64,000 nucleotides of DNA from Streptomyces canus (GTDB taxonomy: Bacteria; Actinomycetota; Actinomycetes; Streptomycetales; Streptomycetaceae). The position numbers and the translations under genes were made by a program. How positions within the stretch are numbered: the stretch's first letter is position 1; every line of letters starts with the position of its first letter. The DNA is taken from the NCBI RefSeq assembly GCF_030816965.1, contig NZ_JAUSYQ010000002.1, forward strand, positions 6,376,001 through 6,440,000, in the 5' to 3' direction. The notes beneath the pieces were generated by a model that did not search any database, was not told the DNA's origin, and saw only the letters and a list, made by a program, of their open reading frames with translations. This document shows, in pieces, positions 32,233 to 40,552 of the stretch.

Positions 32233-33177
32233 TTATGAGTCGGTCCAGCGGCTCGGGTGACCGGATGCGTCTGTGGTGAGCCAGGTTCCGTCGCCAAGGG
32301 GCTGGATGTCGTAGGGATTGGCAGAGTGCGCGTCGAACTCAGTGCGGACTTGGCCCGAGCGCACATCGACGCGGTAGTGACGGAACCACTCCTGCTCGTC
32401 CTCGGTTTCGCCGACGAGGGTGACGATGGCAGTGTCCGGACTCAAGTACCCGCCACTCCATTCCACGTAGATCTCGTCCGGGTCGTGTCCGAAGGCGTCG
32501 ACGGGGAGGGCGAACGTCACCTCGCCGTCGGGGTACGTGTGGATGGCGACGTCGGCCTGCTCGTGGTGAACGGTCATGAAGTGGTGTCCGTCGGGCGACA
32601 GGTCGATGAGGCAACGCTCGCTCCAGGGATAGCAGAAGAGGTCCATCCGGTCCCCGGTCAGCGACGCACGGTAGATGACCGAGCCGTCCTGCCCTTCGCC
32701 CACGTCGAGGAGGACCTGATCACTCGCTGGGTGCCGCAGTTGCTGTCCGCCGTGCCCGACGGTCTGGAGATCCGCCTGCGCGATGACCGTTCCGGCCTCG
32801 GCGTCCAAGGCGACCCACTGGTCGGGGCGGTTACGGTCAGCCATGGCGTCGGGCCGGTAGACCCACACCACACGGTCGTCCCGCGACAGCACACAGCTGG
32901 GCCGGTGTCCGTATTGCTGATCTGACTGTGGCTCGAACTGCGACCGCCAGAGCTCGGCCCCGTCTGCCGTCACGCAAACGGCCGCGTTGAGGGTCGTGTA
33001 GTAGGCGCGCCGAAGACCAGCTGCAACGGCGTGGCCAACGACATCGTCCTCGGGGGCTGGCCGAAAGACCATCGCGGGCGACAGCACGCCCCTGGCATCG
33101 GCAGCCAGGTCATAGGCGCAGATGTGCCCGTCAACGAGCCGCGTGATGAGTTGCAGGGAACGCGGGGATTGAGCCAT
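32233..33177 (-). CDS. Hypothetical beta-propeller-like protein
   Basis: A 314-residue soluble protein without a signal peptide. Repeated strand patterns such as VVWVYRPDAM, DQWVALDAEAGTVI, CLIDLSPDGHHFMTV and WLTTDASGHPSRW suggest a WD40/PQQ-like propeller of about six blades. The ATG at 33177 is preferred; an in-frame TTG at 33246 would add a basic stretch of 23 residues that looks unlike the rest. No Shine-Dalgarno sequence is evident. Function is unknown; similar proteins are scattered in Streptomyces without fixed neighbours. It ends about 107 bases before the ATPase start. Confidence 0.6.
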   Translation of the reverse strand: MAQSPRSLQLITRLVDGHICAYDLAADARGVLSPAMVFRPAPEDDVVGHAVAAGLRRAYYTTLNAAVCVTADGAELWRSQFEPQSDQQYGHRPSCVLSRDDRVVWVYRPDAMADRNRPDQWVALDAEAGTVIAQADLQTVGHGGQQLRHPASDQVLLDVGEGQDGSVIYRASLTGDRMDLFCYPWSERCLIDLSPDGHHFMTVHHEQADVAIHTYPDGEVTFALPVDAFGHDPDEIYVEWSGGYLSPDTAIVTLVGETEDEQEWFRHYRVDVRSGQVRTEFDAHSANPYDIQPLGDGTWLTTDASGHPSRWTDS

Positions 33178-33257
33178 GCGTCGGAGGTTAGCGCCCGAGC
33201 GGATCTTCGGTCCGGCGGCCCTGGCGGGCTTCGGCCTGTCGCTCAATTGATGCTGTC

Positions 33258-33917
33258 CTACGCCGGTTTCTGCGCCACCAGGTATGCGCGGGACAGCTTT
33301 TCCTCGCCGAGGGGCTCCCTGAGGACCCGGAGGATCACCTGGAAGCCTGCCTTGATGAGGGGCTCGGCGACTGTCTCCGGGGCGCGCAACCAGTAGTCCA
33401 GGGAGATCTTGTGGCCGAAGCGTTCGTCGAGGTGCATGTGGGTGCCGCCGGGCTCGTACTGGAAGCCGATCAGGGCGTGGGCGCCGGGGGCGAGGACGCG
33501 GTGGAACTCCGCGAAGGCCGTCGGGAGGTGGTCGTCCGGGACGTGGATGATCGAGTACAGCGCGGTGATGCCGCCCAGGGTTTCCGACGGTAGGTCCAGC
33601 GACGTCATCGAGCCCACGTGGAAGCGGAGGTTCGGATGGGCTCTGCGGGCCAGTTCCACCATCTTCGGGGAGACGTCCACGCCGAAGACCCGGACGCCGA
33701 GTTCGTGGAGTGCCGCGGTCACGTGTCCCGGGCCGCTGCCGATGTCGGCCACCGGGCCCTTGCTCTGCTCCTTCACCAACTCCGCGAAGCCGGTGATCTG
33801 GGCTCTGTCCAGCGTGGGGATGCCGGCCCAGTCGGAGAACTGCTCGGTGTAGGGCTCGGCGATCGTGTCGTACGCGGTTCGGGTGGCCCGTATGAAGTCG
33901 GGGGTCTCGGCGTTCAC
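33258..33917 (-). CDS. Class I SAM-dependent methyltransferase
   Basis: A 219-residue methyltransferase of the Methyltransf_25/11 type. Motif I is VADIGSGPGHVTAAL, followed by VFGVDVSPKMVELARR, FHVGSMTSLDLP and the late HMHLDERFGHKISLDYWL. GTG at 33917 is preceded by AGGG at about 9 bases; GTG at 33926 is an alternative. It is monocistronic in appearance, with its own short upstream gap. The substrate cannot be predicted from the sequence. Confidence 0.82.
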   Translation of the reverse strand: MNAETPDFIRATRTAYDTIAEPYTEQFSDWAGIPTLDRAQITGFAELVKEQSKGPVADIGSGPGHVTAALHELGVRVFGVDVSPKMVELARRAHPNLRFHVGSMTSLDLPSETLGGITALYSIIHVPDDHLPTAFAEFHRVLAPGAHALIGFQYEPGGTHMHLDERFGHKISLDYWLRAPETVAEPLIKAGFQVILRVLREPLGEEKLSRAYLVAQKPA

Positions 33918-33992
33918 TCGCTGCACCCTAGCGGGGGGTCTCGGGGCGGCGGGTGGGAAGTTACGGAGCGCCGCGTGGAGTTTCCCTGGCGG

Positions 33993-34193
33993 TCAGCGGG
34001 CGGTGCAGTCCAGGGACTTGAGGGCTTCGAGGAAGGCCGTGAAGGTTCCGGTCGGGAAGGTGAGGGTTGCCCTGGTCGGGGTCTTGGAGTCGCGGATCGC
34101 TATGTGGGTGGTGCGGGTTGCGATCTCCACGCAGTTGTTGCCCTCGCCTCCGCCGGAGTAGGAGGACTTACGCCAGTTGTCGGGCGTCGTCAT
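33993..34193 (-). CDS. DUF397 small regulatory protein
   Basis: A 66-residue DUF397 protein: WRKSSYSGGGEGNNCVEIA, then IAIRDSKTPTRATLTFPTGT and FTAFLEAL. In Streptomyces these proteins are encoded with an XRE/DUF5753 regulator (WhiJ-type systems) and modulate its activity. The ATG at 34193 is chosen; a GTG at 34205 would overlap the XRE stop (GTGA) and add four residues. Coupling with the upstream XRE gene is clear either way. It probably acts as an antagonist or partner of that DNA-binding protein. Confidence 0.85.
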   Translation of the reverse strand: MTTPDNWRKSSYSGGGEGNNCVEIATRTTHIAIRDSKTPTRATLTFPTGTFTAFLEALKSLDCTAR

Positions 34194-34201
34194 TGTGTGT
34201 C

Positions 34202-35053
34202 TCACAGTTCTTTCGCCAGCCGGTGGATGAAGTCACGAGAGGGTTCTGGGCCGAGAGCGTCAGCTTCTACTTTACGGAAAAGCGTTCGAAAGACAGCCAG
34301 TTGGGCTTCTGAGTCGATGAAGGCCGTTCCGTGCGGTGCGTCGCGTACAGCAGTGTCCAGCTTCGGTACGGCACCACCGGCGTACATCATGGCGCTCCAG
34401 GCGCCCGCGAAGTCGTCCAGCTCGAAAGGGATGACGCACACGGTGACGTGTTCGGCTTCGGAGAACTCCAGAACGCGTCTGAGCTGAGTCCGTGCGGCGG
34501 TGCGGCCGCCTACCCTGATGCGCAGCGCAGCCTCGTGGACCACTGCCTTGTAGGGCAGCGGGGATGGGCGTTCGAGCACGGCCTTGCGTGCCATTCGGTG
34601 ATGGACGCGCAGCTCCAGATCCTCGTCCGGCAGCCGCGGGACCTGGTAGGAGAACATGGCGCGGGCGTACTCCGCTGTCTGGAGGAGGCCTGGAATGTGG
34701 AGGAACTCCACGTCATGTCGGTAGGTGGCGTGGTGTTCCAGCTCGGCGAGATCCAGGTACAACGTGGGAAGCTGGCCCCGGTACTTCTCCCACCAACCTG
34801 CTGTCCGGTCGGTGGCAATCGAGACCAAAGCGTCGACGAACTCACTGTCTGTGCATGCGTAGTGGGTCGCGAGCCGGCGTAGGCGCTTCTCGCTCACCCC
34901 CGCGATGCCCGACTCGATCTGGCTGATGACCGGAGCAGTCACCCCAAGCAGGGCTGCCGCTTCGCGGGCGGTGAGCCCTGCTGCGTCGCGGAGGCGGCGC
35001 AGTTCGACCGCCAGCCGCGCCTGACGTGCTGTCGGCTCGGCCCTCAGTGCCAT
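34202..35053 (-). CDS. XRE helix-turn-helix regulator with DUF5753 domain
   Basis: A 283-residue regulator. The N-terminal HTH (LRRLRDAAGLTAREAAALLG and VTAPVISQIESG, about 15-50) is followed by a DUF5753 domain (FLHIPGLLQTAEYARAMFSY, EAALRIRVGG, VCVIPFELDDFAGAWSAMMY). GGAGG lies 7 bases before the ATG at 35053. WhiJ-like proteins of this type pair with DUF397 proteins and HATPase-type proteins; all three kinds occur here within 1.7 kb. They usually regulate differentiation or antibiotic genes; the targets are unknown. The gene is divergent from the HATPase gene at 35266. Confidence 0.9.
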   Translation of the reverse strand: MALRAEPTARQARLAVELRRLRDAAGLTAREAAALLGVTAPVISQIESGIAGVSEKRLRRLATHYACTDSEFVDALVSIATDRTAGWWEKYRGQLPTLYLDLAELEHHATYRHDVEFLHIPGLLQTAEYARAMFSYQVPRLPDEDLELRVHHRMARKAVLERPSPLPYKAVVHEAALRIRVGGRTAARTQLRRVLEFSEAEHVTVCVIPFELDDFAGAWSAMMYAGGAVPKLDTAVRDAPHGTAFIDSEAQLAVFRTLFRKVEADALGPEPSRDFIHRLAKEL

Positions 35054-35265
35054 GACTGTTCCTCCCAAGGCCCCTGTGGGCACTACTCGTTCGGGCGTCA
35101 CACTACGCGATCGGCTTGCGGAATTTAAACAATTAGCCCTACCGTCGGTGACGCGACGCACACGCTGCGGAATCGCCGGGATCCCGGAAGCGCACCGCCC
35201 CGTCCTGCCACGACGGCTGCGGCACTGCCACCGCCCGAAGCCACCTGGAGAGCTGGAGTTGAGCC

Positions 35266-35673
35266 ATGCCCGAAAACGCCCCCTGGGAGTACACCCTGTA
35301 CATCCCGAACGACGTCCGAGCCGTCACCGTCGCCCGCCGTACTCTCCGGCTCATCCTCACGATGCATGGCCTGATCCGTCTGACCGACACCGCCGAGCTC
35401 CTCGCGGCCGAGCTGGTCTCCAATGCCGTACTGCACACGAAAGGGTCGGCCGCCCTCAGGGTGCGCTGGTCGGCGGGGGTGCTGCGGATCGGGGCGTGGG
35501 ACGCGGACCCTGAACCTCCCCAGCCGCCCGGTGCGTTGCACGCCATGGGGGAGGCGGAGGAGGGGCGGGGATTGGCCTTGGTCAAGGCATGCGCGGATCT
35601 GTGGGGATGGCAGCCCTTGTCCAGGCAGGGCAACCGGGGCAAGTACGTGTGGTGCGAACTGGCCGCGGCTTGA
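35266..35673 (+). CDS. HATPase-type serine kinase-like (anti-sigma/AbaA-orfA style) protein
   Basis: A 135-residue ATP-binding domain protein of the RsbW/SpoIIAB superfamily. AAELVSNAVLHTKG is the N-box, IGAWDADPEPPQPP replaces the usual DxGxG, and EEGRGLALVKACADLWGW is the G2 region. CTGGAG lies before the ATG. These short HATPases are the third member of the WhiJ-type gene sets. Loss of the classical GxG suggests altered nucleotide handling, common in the Streptomyces subgroup. It is divergently oriented from the XRE gene with about 210 bases between. Confidence 0.82.
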   Translation: MPENAPWEYTLYIPNDVRAVTVARRTLRLILTMHGLIRLTDTAELLAAELVSNAVLHTKGSAALRVRWSAGVLRIGAWDADPEPPQPPGALHAMGEAEEGRGLALVKACADLWGWQPLSRQGNRGKYVWCELAAA

Positions 35674-35691
35674 GGCGGGACTCGGCAGGGC

Positions 35692-35940
35692 TCAGCCCCC
35701 GCGGGGCGGCTCGTCCGTCCAGGTGAATCCCGCCAGAGGATGCTGCGAGGCTTCGTCGATCGGCGCCGGTGCCGGTGCCGGTGTGTGGCGTCGGCGTACC
35801 AGCCACACCAGCGAGGACAGCAGCCAGCCCGCCGCGATCATGGTGATCAGTATTCCCAGGATCAGCGCCGCCGAGCCCAGGAAACCGAATTTCGCCAGCA
35901 TCCAGGGAATTTGGTCCTCGCCGCATCCGCACGCGTTCAT
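35692..35940 (-). CDS. Small single-span membrane protein, unknown
   Basis: An 82-residue protein with a Cys/Gly-rich start (MNACGCGEDQ), one long hydrophobic span (FLGSAALILGILITMIAAGW, about 19-47) followed by RRR, and a Pro/Ala-rich cytoplasmic tail (TPAPAPAPIDEA). The start and topology are plausible, but there is no strong Shine-Dalgarno sequence. It is convergent with the HATPase gene, 18 bases apart. I recognise no family. Confidence 0.5.
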   Translation of the reverse strand: MNACGCGEDQIPWMLAKFGFLGSAALILGILITMIAAGWLLSSLVWLVRRRHTPAPAPAPIDEASQHPLAGFTWTDEPPRGG

Positions 35941-36224
35941 GCGGGGAAGGTTGCCCGGCTCACGCCCGTCGATCGCGCTGCGTGGCGCAATCGTCACGTG
36001 GTGGTGATGCTTCCGGGACCTCGATCCGATTCCGCCTCCGTGGAGTTCCGAAAGGTGAACAGATCGGCATGCGGGAGCGGAGGCATGGTATGTGTGGGAA
36101 AAGAGGTTCCTACCCACCTCAAATCACGTCCATGCGTCGAGCGGCCAGATTTTCTGCCCTGTGTGGGTTGAAGTTTTGTTGATCGCGGGTCGGTTGGTCG
36201 CCCCGGCGTCCTACCCTTTAGAGG
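35941..36224. other. Intergenic region before the M20 amidohydrolase
   Basis: About 284 bases lacking a convincing gene. AT content is locally raised at 36150-36220, consistent with the amidohydrolase promoter. TACCCT at 36212-36217 could be a -10 element for a nearly leaderless GTG start at 36225; no matching -35 was found. Confidence 0.35.
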
Positions 36225-37457
36225 GTGAAGCAACTGATGTCACTGGAGTCCGAGGTCGATCTGCCCGGGGAAGCCATGCTCCCCGGCGTGCTCAGCGACG
36301 CGCTGCACGCCGAACTCGTCCACTTCCGACGCGACCTGCACATGCACCCGGAGCTCGGCAACCAGGAGTTCCGCACCACCGCGGCGATCAAGGAACGGCT
36401 GGAGAGGGCCGGACTGAAGCCGCGCGTGCTCGCCGTCGGGACCGGGCTCGTGTGTGACATCGGGGAGTGGGACGGCGAGCGGCCCATGCTCGCCCTGCGC
36501 GCCGACATCGACGGCCTGCCCATCCCGGACACGAAGAGCGAGTGCTCGTACCGGTCGACCGTGCCTGATCGGGCGCATGCCTGCGGGCATGACGTTCACA
36601 CGACCGTCGTGCTCGGGGCCGGGCTCGTCCTCGCCGACCTGCACAAGCGTGGGCTGCTGCCGCGGCCCGTGCGGCTGCTCTTCCAGCCCGCCGAGGAAGT
36701 GCTGCCCGGCGGTGCCGCCGACGCCATCGACTGCGGGGTGCTGGAGGGCGTCGGCAAGATCCTCGCCGTGCACTGCGACCCGCGGGTCGACGCCGGGAAG
36801 GTCGGGCTCAGGACCGGCGCCATCACCTCCGCCTGCGACCGGCTGGAGATCTCCCTCGACGGGCCCGGTGGGCACACCGCCCGGCCCCACCTCACCACCG
36901 ACCTCGTCACCGCCGCGGCCCGCGTCGTCACCGACGTGCCCGCCATCGTCGGGCGACGGGTGGACACGCGGGCCGGGCTCGCCGTGACCTGGGGGCGCAT
37001 CGAGTCGGGGCATGCGCCGAATGTGATCCCGCAGCACGCCGAGCTCTCCGGGACCGTGCGCTGCCTGGACCTCGACACCTGGCGGCAGGCCCCGGACATC
37101 GTGGTTGCCGCGATCGACGAGGTCGCCAATCTGCACGGGGCCAAGTCCGAGATCAACTACGTGCGCGGTGTCCCGCCCGTCGTCAACGACGAGGGCGTCA
37201 CCGACTTGATGCGCGACGCCATGACCGCCCGGCGCGGGGCCGACTCCGTCGAGAGCACCGAGCAGAGCCTCGGCGGCGAGGACTTCTCCTGGTACCTGCA
37301 GCACGTCCCCGGTGCCATGGCCCGCCTCGGAGTGCGTACGCCGGGGGAGCGGACCGTGCGCGACCTTCACCAGGGCGACTTCGACGCCGACGAGTCCGCC
37401 ATCACCGTCGGTGTGGAGATGTTCACGGCGGCGGCCCTGCTGGACGCCGCTCAGTGA
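36225..37457 (+). CDS. M20 family metal-dependent amidohydrolase/peptidase
   Basis: A 410-residue M20D-type enzyme: RRDLHMHPELGNQEFRTTAA, LRADIDGLPIPD, HACGHDVHTT (metal ligands), LFQPAEEVLPGGA (catalytic and bridging Glu), DGPGGHTARPH and QSLGGEDFSWYL. These hydrolyse N-acyl amino acids, hippurate-like amides or similar in the cytoplasm. GTG at 36225 or ATG at 36237 can start it; GAGGG at 36221-36225 would serve the latter. A strong hairpin follows the stop, so it is probably a single-gene unit. The substrate is not readable. Confidence 0.88.
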   Translation: MKQLMSLESEVDLPGEAMLPGVLSDALHAELVHFRRDLHMHPELGNQEFRTTAAIKERLERAGLKPRVLAVGTGLVCDIGEWDGERPMLALRADIDGLPIPDTKSECSYRSTVPDRAHACGHDVHTTVVLGAGLVLADLHKRGLLPRPVRLLFQPAEEVLPGGAADAIDCGVLEGVGKILAVHCDPRVDAGKVGLRTGAITSACDRLEISLDGPGGHTARPHLTTDLVTAAARVVTDVPAIVGRRVDTRAGLAVTWGRIESGHAPNVIPQHAELSGTVRCLDLDTWRQAPDIVVAAIDEVANLHGAKSEINYVRGVPPVVNDEGVTDLMRDAMTARRGADSVESTEQSLGGEDFSWYLQHVPGAMARLGVRTPGERTVRDLHQGDFDADESAITVGVEMFTAAALLDAAQ

Positions 37458-37471
37458 TCCGAGCGTGACGG

Positions 37472-37491
37472 ACGGCCCCCTCGGGGGCCGT
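37472..37491. terminator. Hairpin terminator after the amidohydrolase
   Basis: ACGGCCCCC (37472-37480) pairs perfectly with GGGGGCCGT (37483-37491), with a 2-base turn (so a smaller real loop of 4), 14 bases past the stop. It is a GC-rich Streptomyces-type terminator. Confidence 0.7.
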
Positions 37492-37629
37492 TCCGCCGAC
37501 CGGCGCAACATGGTCGTAAGCCAATTGTGCGCACATCGAAATCCCGGTGTGCCAAGGCCGAAGAGCCTGAGTTCAGACCCTGTTTGCCTCGAATCGATAA
37601 CGGCTTTGGAAGAGGTCTGTTTCCGACAT

Positions 37630-37641
37630 CTACGCGCGTTA
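37630..37641. promoter_or_regulatory. Nucleoside-regulon palindrome upstream of bmpA (10/12 match)
   Basis: CTACGCGCGTTA shares its first ten bases with CTACGCGCGTAG found before add and deoC. It lies about 105 bases before the bmpA start and 1 base over a possible -10 (TACGAT at 37640-37645). Inferred operator of an unidentified regulator. Confidence 0.55.
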
Positions 37642-37745
37642 CGATGCCGCGAAGCCAACGCCGCAGGGGCGTACAGGCCCGGGCACTGGCATGGTGCTCA
37701 CATGAAGCGCCGACAAGGCGCTCAGGTCAGGTGAAGGAGCCTCCC

Positions 37746-38804
37746 GTGCGCCGGGTAGCCAAGCTTTCCGCTGCGTGTATCGCCACCGCAGCTCTCGCAC
37801 TGACTGCCACTGCCTGTGGCAGCACCTCCTCCGAGGACGACAGCTCCTCGTCCGCCTCCGCGGGCAGCGGCAAGGGCGGCATCAAGATCGGCCTCGCCTA
37901 CGACGTCGGCGGCCGTGGTGACCGTTCCTTCAACGACTCCGCCGCGCGCGGTGCCGATAAGGCCCAGAAGGAGTTCAGCGGCTCCCTCAAGGAGCTGACC
38001 GCCAAGAGCTCCGACACCGAGGCCGACCGCGAGCAGCGCCTGACCGACCTCGCCGACGCGGGCTACAACCCGATCGTCGCCGTCGGCTTCTCCTACGCCA
38101 CCTCGGTCGACAAGGTCGCCGCCAAGTACCCGAAGGTCAGCTTCGGCCTCATCGACGCGGTCGCGAACGCCAAGAACGTCGACAGCATCACGTTCACCGA
38201 GGAACAGGGTTCCTACCTGGCCGGTGTCGCCGCGGCGCTGAAGACCAAGAAGGATCACGTCGGCTTCATCGGCGGCGTGGACACCCCGCTGATCAAGAAG
38301 TTCGAGGCGGGCTACGCCCAGGGCGTCAAGGACACCAACCCCAAGGTCAAGGTCGACGTCCAGTACCTGACCCATGGCTCGGACTTCTCCGGTTTCGCCG
38401 ACCCCGCCAAGGGCAAGGAAGCCGCGTCCGGCATGCTCGACAACGGCGCTGACGTGATCTACGCCGCGGCCGGCTCCTCCGGCAACGGCTCGATCGAGGC
38501 CGTCTCCGGCGTCAAGGGCGCCTGGGCCATCGGCGTGGACTCGGACCAGTACAACATCCCGGGTCTGGCCAAGTTCAAGAACTCGATCCTGACCTCGATG
38601 GTCAAGAACGTCGACGTCGGCGTCTACGACTTCATCAAGTCCGTCCACGAGGGCAAGCCGCTGACCGGCAACCAGCTCTACTCGCTCGCCAAGGGCGGTG
38701 TCGCCCTGTCCACCAGCGGTGGCTTCATCGACGACATCCAGCCCAAGCTGGACGAGGCGAAGAAGAAGATCGTCGACGGCACCATCAAGGTCAAGACCAG
38801 CTGA
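37746..38804 (+). CDS. bmpA: BmpA/PnrA-type nucleoside-binding lipoprotein
   Basis: A 352-residue lipoprotein. A basic-hydrophobic leader ends in the lipobox with C24 (LALTATAC), then a Ser-rich linker. The ligand domain has IKIGLAYDVGGRGDRSFNDS, VGFSYATSVDKVA, FTEEQGSYLAGVAAAL and GFIGGVDTPLIKKFEAGY, the pattern of PnrA-like purine-nucleoside receptors. AAGGAG at 37734-37739 sets the GTG start. It delivers nucleosides to the ABC transporter encoded immediately downstream after a terminator and a second operator-like palindrome. As the receptor it is normally made in excess, which fits its separate promoter. Confidence 0.92.
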   Translation: MRRVAKLSAACIATAALALTATACGSTSSEDDSSSSASAGSGKGGIKIGLAYDVGGRGDRSFNDSAARGADKAQKEFSGSLKELTAKSSDTEADREQRLTDLADAGYNPIVAVGFSYATSVDKVAAKYPKVSFGLIDAVANAKNVDSITFTEEQGSYLAGVAAALKTKKDHVGFIGGVDTPLIKKFEAGYAQGVKDTNPKVKVDVQYLTHGSDFSGFADPAKGKEAASGMLDNGADVIYAAAGSSGNGSIEAVSGVKGAWAIGVDSDQYNIPGLAKFKNSILTSMVKNVDVGVYDFIKSVHEGKPLTGNQLYSLAKGGVALSTSGGFIDDIQPKLDEAKKKIVDGTIKVKTS

Positions 38805-38828
38805 CCTGACGGTTCCCGCCGGAACCCG

Positions 38829-38867
38829 GGCTCGACGAGGGGGCCTCGACAACCCCCTCGTCGAGCC
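38829..38867. terminator. Perfect 15-bp hairpin after bmpA
   Basis: GGCTCGACGAGGGGG (38829-38843) is exactly complementary to 38853-38867, loop 9 bases, 25 bases past the bmpA stop. It likely ends or attenuates bmpA transcription, giving the receptor a higher dose than the transporter core. Confidence 0.75.
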
Positions 38868-38884
38868 ATAACAATGTGTCAACT

Positions 38885-38896
38885 CTACGCGTGTAG
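38885..38896. promoter_or_regulatory. Nucleoside-regulon palindrome before the ABC-cdd-deoA operon (11/12)
   Basis: CTACGCGTGTAG differs at one base from CTACGCGCGTAG. It lies between the bmpA terminator and the ABC ATPase gene, 75 bases before its start, where the operon promoter is expected. Confidence 0.7.
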
Positions 38897-38971
38897 CACG
38901 GAGTTGCCGCGCTAGCGTCACCGACGCCTGCCCTCCCCTACGCAGCCCCTTTTCCCCGAGGAGAGTGCGCC

Positions 38972-40552
38972 ATCAACGCGTCCAGCCCTCCCGCTGCCGT
39001 CGAACTGCGCGGCATCACCAAGCGATTCCCCGGCGTCGTGGCCAACAAGGACATCGACATCACCGTCCGCACGGGCACCGTGCACGCCCTGTGCGGTGAG
39101 AACGGTGCCGGCAAGTCCACCCTGATGAAGATCCTCTACGGCATGCAGCAGCCGGACGAGGGCACCATCACGGTGAACGGCGAGACGGTCACCTTCCACA
39201 CCCCCGCCGACGCCATCGCCCGTGGCATCGGCATGGTGCACCAGCACTTCATGCTCGCCGACAACCTCACGGTCCTGGAGAACGTCGTCCTGGGCGCGGA
39301 GAAGCTGTACGGCATCGGCGCCAAGGCCCGCGCGAAGATCAGGGAGATCTCCGACGCGTACAGCCTGAACGTACGGCCCGACGTCCTCCTTGAGGAGCTC
39401 GGCGTCGCCGACCGCCAGCGCGTGGAGATCCTCAAGGTCCTCTACCGCGGCGCCAAGACCCTGATCCTCGACGAGCCCACCGCCGTCCTCGTGCCGCAGG
39501 AGGTCGACGCCCTCTTCGACAACCTGCGCGAGCTCAAGGCCGAGGGCCTCACCGTCATCTTCATCTCGCACAAGCTCGGCGAGGTCCTGTCGGTGGCCGA
39601 CGAGATCACCGTCATCCGCCGCGGCACCACCGTCGGCACGGTCGAACCCGCCGGCACCACCTCCAAGCAGCTCGCCGAGCTGATGGTCGGGAGCGAACTG
39701 CCCACCCCGGAGACCGAGGAGTCCACGGTCACCGGCGTCCCGCTGCTGAAGCTGGACGGTCTGCGCCTGGCCCAGACCGACCTCGACGGCATCGAGCGGA
39801 TCATCCTCGACGACATCTCCTTCACCATCCACAAGGGCGAGGTCCTCGGGATCGCCGGCGTGGAGGGCAACGGCCAGTCCGAACTGGTCGAGGCCATCAT
39901 GGGCATCCGCGACCCCGACTCCGGCACGGTCACCCTCGACGGCACCGACATCTCCCACATCCCCACCCGCCGCCGCCGCGAGGCCGGCGTCGGCTACATC
40001 CCCGAGGACCGCCACCGCCACGGCCTGCTCCTCGAAGCCCCGCTGTGGGAGAACCGCATCCTCGGCCATGTCACCGAGAAGCCCAACTCCCGCGGCCAGC
40101 TGCTCGACATCAAGGCCGCCCGCACCGACACCGAGCGCATCATCAAGGCGTACGACGTCCGCACCCCCGGCATCGACGTCACCGCCGCCTCCCTGTCCGG
40201 CGGCAACCAGCAGAAGCTGATCGTCGGCCGCGAGATGAGCCACGCGCCCAAGCTGCTCATCGCCGCCCACCCCACCCGCGGTGTGGACGTCGGCGCGCAG
40301 GCCGCGATCTGGGACCACATCCGCGAGGCCCGCCGTGAGGGCCTGGCCGTGCTGCTGATCTCCGCCGACCTGGACGAGCTCATCGGCCTGTCCGACACCC
40401 TGCGGGTGATGTACCGCGGCCGACTGGTCGCCGACGCCGACCCCGCCACCATCACCCCCGAGGAGCTGGGCTCCGCCATGACCGGTGCGGCCACCGGCCA
40501 CCTGGAGCACGCAGAGGACTCCGCCGAGGACCACGAGGACGACGCCCGATGA
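38972..40552 (+). CDS. Nucleoside ABC transporter ATPase (NupO/RbsA-like), apparent ATC start
   Basis: A 526-residue duplicated ABC ATPase. Walker A of the first half is GENGAGKST. The second half carries GVEGNGQSE and SLSGGNQQKLIVGREM. The frame is open back to a stop at 38894-38896, but there is no ATG, GTG or TTG before 39038. GAGGAG at 38958-38963 is 8 bases before ATC at 38972, and the residues after it (NASSPPAAVELRGITKRFPG) include the first strand and A-loop aromatic of an ABC ATPase. Starting at GTG 39038 would remove them. ATC initiation is therefore the best reading. It energises uptake with the two permeases that follow. Confidence 0.85.
   Translation: MNASSPPAAVELRGITKRFPGVVANKDIDITVRTGTVHALCGENGAGKSTLMKILYGMQQPDEGTITVNGETVTFHTPADAIARGIGMVHQHFMLADNLTVLENVVLGAEKLYGIGAKARAKIREISDAYSLNVRPDVLLEELGVADRQRVEILKVLYRGAKTLILDEPTAVLVPQEVDALFDNLRELKAEGLTVIFISHKLGEVLSVADEITVIRRGTTVGTVEPAGTTSKQLAELMVGSELPTPETEESTVTGVPLLKLDGLRLAQTDLDGIERIILDDISFTIHKGEVLGIAGVEGNGQSELVEAIMGIRDPDSGTVTLDGTDISHIPTRRRREAGVGYIPEDRHRHGLLLEAPLWENRILGHVTEKPNSRGQLLDIKAARTDTERIIKAYDVRTPGIDVTAASLSGGNQQKLIVGREMSHAPKLLIAAHPTRGVDVGAQAAIWDHIREARREGLAVLLISADLDELIGLSDTLRVMYRGRLVADADPATITPEELGSAMTGAATGHLEHAEDSAEDHEDDAR

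Noticed and set aside
36000..36220. Short open frames before the amidohydrolase
   Set aside because: No Shine-Dalgarno sequence, no domain content and higher AT; more likely a promoter region.
39038..39040. GTG as start of the nucleoside ABC ATPase
   Set aside because: It would remove the conserved first strand and A-loop and has no Shine-Dalgarno sequence, while ATC at 38972 has GAGGAG at good spacing.
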